DNA of 64,000 nucleotides from Astropecten irregularis. Its lineage: Eukaryota > Echinodermata > Asteroidea > Paxillosida > Astropectinidae. The notes beneath the pieces are model-generated. The model was not told the origin of the DNA, did no database searches, and saw only the letters and a list, made by a program, of their open reading frames with translations. Location of the stretch: NCBI GenBank assembly GCA_963971285.1, contig OZ020254.1:6014001-6078000 (forward strand), read 5' to 3'. A program made the position numbers and the translations under genes. Shown here in pieces: positions 62,126-64,000 of this stretch. Numbering within the stretch: position 1 is the stretch's first letter; each line of letters starts with the position of its first letter.

Positions 62126-62483
62126 AGGTAATATGATCATACTTCTTTATCAAAGAAATACAGATTCATGGGCAAAAAATATCAAGACAGATACAGTAAC
62201 AGTCATCTGTGAAAATGTCAGTCCCATACGGTGCCCACTTTTTGAGAAAACAGTGAAAAACTGCCACAGTATTTCTTATTGTCTTTTCTCTTTTATCTTT
62301 GATCTTTTAAAAGATCAAAAAGATTTTCGGTCGTTGTTTGACTAATTTCTGGATAAATACACCATTTCAGGAGGACAAATTTTAACGGTAGGTTTCTACC
62401 AGCACCATCTTCATACCCTGAAAGTTATACGTAAATCTGTGAACATTTCTTTTTTGGTCTCTTGCCAAAGTATGATACTACCT
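62126..62483 (-). mobile_element. TTAA MITE, family A, full length
   Basis: It is in reverse orientation. TTAA lies at 62,122-62,125; the far duplication is mutated to CAAG. It carries the central palindrome GATCTTTTAAAAGATC. Confidence 0.88.
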
Positions 62484-62559
62484 CAAGTTAAATTTGACTG
62501 ATATGGCATCAGAATATTGATAAAACAAAGCTTATAGGCATCTACACTCCAACAAAGTG

Positions 62560-62712
62560 ATCTGGTGTCCATTTCATGAAGCCCTACGATCAATCGTAGC
62601 TCGAGATCGGAAATGATAACCCATCGTATCCTACGACTTTCACGTGGCCTGCAATGCATAATAAGTCTTACGATTGATAGTAAGTTACGGTGTGTTTGGT
62701 GAAATCGACCCT
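62560..62712. repeat. Weak inverted repeat around TACGAT..ATCGTA
   Basis: CATTTCATGAAGCCCTACGA near the left and the complement of GGTGTGTTTGGTGAAATCGA near the right are partly complementary, with CTACGATCAATCGTAG as a local palindrome. It is probably an old MITE. Confidence 0.4.
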
Positions 62713-62726
62713 TGTATGGTGCCTCA

Positions 62727-62955
62727 CTCTCTAAATGCATGCACAAGAGTGAAAAGCTACTCTTTGAAGAGCCATATGAGGGACAACTCTTTTTCGAGTT
62801 GTTTTACACTCTTTTAGAGTAAAGTTTGCATTGTTTTGAGTGATTTCACACTCAGGCCCAGAGTAAAAAGCACTCCAAAAGAGTGAAATAACCGCCACTC
62901 GTGGACAACTCGATTTTGAAGAAGTAGTATTTTTCACTCTTTTACATTTAGAGAG
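62727..62955. mobile_element. Foldback MITE with CTCTCTAAATG ends
   Basis: Left CTCTCTAAATG and right CATTTAGAGAG are exact inverted repeats, extended by AAGAGTGAAAA-type words. CA on both sides may be the target duplication. Confidence 0.75.
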
Positions 62956-63866
62956 CACATAATACAGGTCTCACACGCCCCCTGGAATCACAATATATAT
63001 ACACCCTTGCTGGTACTATGTCTGTCACCCATAATTAATTATCCAAATAAGAGCCTCTCATGTTCTTAGAATAGTGATGATAATAATTAATATCAAAGAT
63101 GAGGCCTTCGTTTATAATAGCACAACATCAATCGTTTATCAGAGTGGCTATTTTTCTCATCATTCACGCGTGTGTCGTGGTGCTTGAGTTGTATAGCATC
63201 TGGAGTTCAATGATTATCATCATGCCGTGGCCACATCGCTCACGCAGGTAGTACTAATAGCCGAGCTTCTGCGCTGACAATATTCCGGGCCCTGATCCCC
63301 CCACCCTCCCCCTGGCCAACACAGGCTAAATCCTCAAGTAGCATCCTTCTTCCCTCCCCATTCGCTGCAATAAACCGACAATTCGCACAGGTGTAAGGAT
63401 CGAAACGGTATGCATTTCATGCCAATTTTTCAAATATTTAAAGGGGACAAGGACACAATTTAGTCGAGGAAATAACTCGTCTGACCGGTCAGCCATGATG
63501 ACACAGCCCGATCAGAAGGCAGACCAGCCACGCGCTAGACTGACCTTACACCTTTGTAAATAATTTGTTTGGCGATGCTGTCAAAGCGTGTCCGAATACA
63601 CGGCTGGTATGGATATCCAAATTTTGTGGATAAAAAAAACCCCCTAGAACGGGTCAAAGCTCTCGAGGCCGGAGTACTACAGACATAATTATTCATTTAT
63701 GGATGGTTGTCCGGCCAAAGGACAAAGGAACCAAATGACCGTTACGGTTAGATCCTCACACACTGTACCTTACATGATTAATTATCATTTTTGACTAATA
63801 ATATCATGGTGAGATGTTCATATAAAACTGAGCTTCTTGCAGGGTATATTGAGATGTTAACATTAA

Positions 63867-64000
63867 AGGTACAGTACAGGATTGGTAAAATACCCTCAGA
63901 AATGTTGACAAATTTACGTTTAGATTTCAGCGTATGAAAATGGTGCTGGTAGAAACATATCGTTGAAATGTTGTTTTTGTCTGAAATGGCGTATTTATCC
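63867..64000 (+). mobile_element. TTAA MITE, family B, cut by the window end
   Basis: TTAA at 63,863-63,866 precedes AGGTACAGTACAGGATTGG, the clearest left terminus of family B. It then runs straight into the A-type core (GTTGACAAATTTACG, GGTGCTGGTAGAAACATA). Confidence 0.8.

Overview
The window is raw genomic DNA from a multicellular animal, not a microbe or plasmid. It is AT-rich, has no long open reading frames, and is packed with short inverted-repeat transposons (MITEs), SINE and LINE debris, minisatellites, microsatellites, homopolymer G tracts and one 200-N assembly gap. The clearest taxonomic clue is a minus-strand exon at about 6.4-6.6 kb. It encodes a signal peptide followed by QIHYKTPGWGPGG-KR, a GnRH-type neuropeptide of the kind known in echinoderms. 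It is very close to the peptide I recall for starfish, so a sea star or close relative is the best guess (inference).

Gene content is sparse and split into exons. The one secure gene is the GnRH-type precursor: its coding exon has a strong 3' splice site, a start codon 2 nt later, and a GTGAGT donor exactly after 53 codons. A second minus-strand exon at 1,265-1,402, with a good donor and an open frame, is a candidate downstream exon of the same transcript, although its best splice phase does not match. Other splice-bounded open segments are weak exon candidates: 25,883-25,905 (+), 31,693-31,779 (-), 33,023-33,055 (+), 47,762-47,810 (+) and 57,782-57,815 (+). A CpG-rich, promoter-like block at 28.58-29.07 kb has splice donors facing both ways. 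A terminal-exon-like ORF at 31,995-32,207 (+) looks like the tail of a dehydroquinate-synthase-type cyclase; this is speculative.

Layout: 0-11 kb holds the GnRH locus and several MITEs. At 11.5-12 kb a MITE carries a perfect 36-bp hairpin at its left end. From 12.6 to 17.6 kb, two near-identical ~2.2-2.5 kb segments flank the N gap and look like unmerged, probably allelic, contig ends. From 17.8 to 30 kb there are simple repeats, two CRE palindromes, a (CAA)n tract and the promoter-like block. From 30 to 38 kb there are a MITE, a 42-bp minisatellite, a 205-bp tandem repeat and a tRNA-derived SINE. At 40.8-42.2 kb a 21-bp satellite is enclosed by terminal inverted repeats. From 42.5 to 56 kb there are a mariner-like foldback element, a hAT MITE with a perfect 8-bp target duplication, other foldbacks and a decayed LINE. 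From 56 to 64 kb there are more TTAA MITEs and a long CAG-type repeat.

The dominant mobile system is a group of non-autonomous elements inserted at TTAA (piggyBac-like). Three subfamilies share one internal core but have different terminal inverted repeats. One copy has a matching empty site in the other contig end, which fixes its boundaries to the base.
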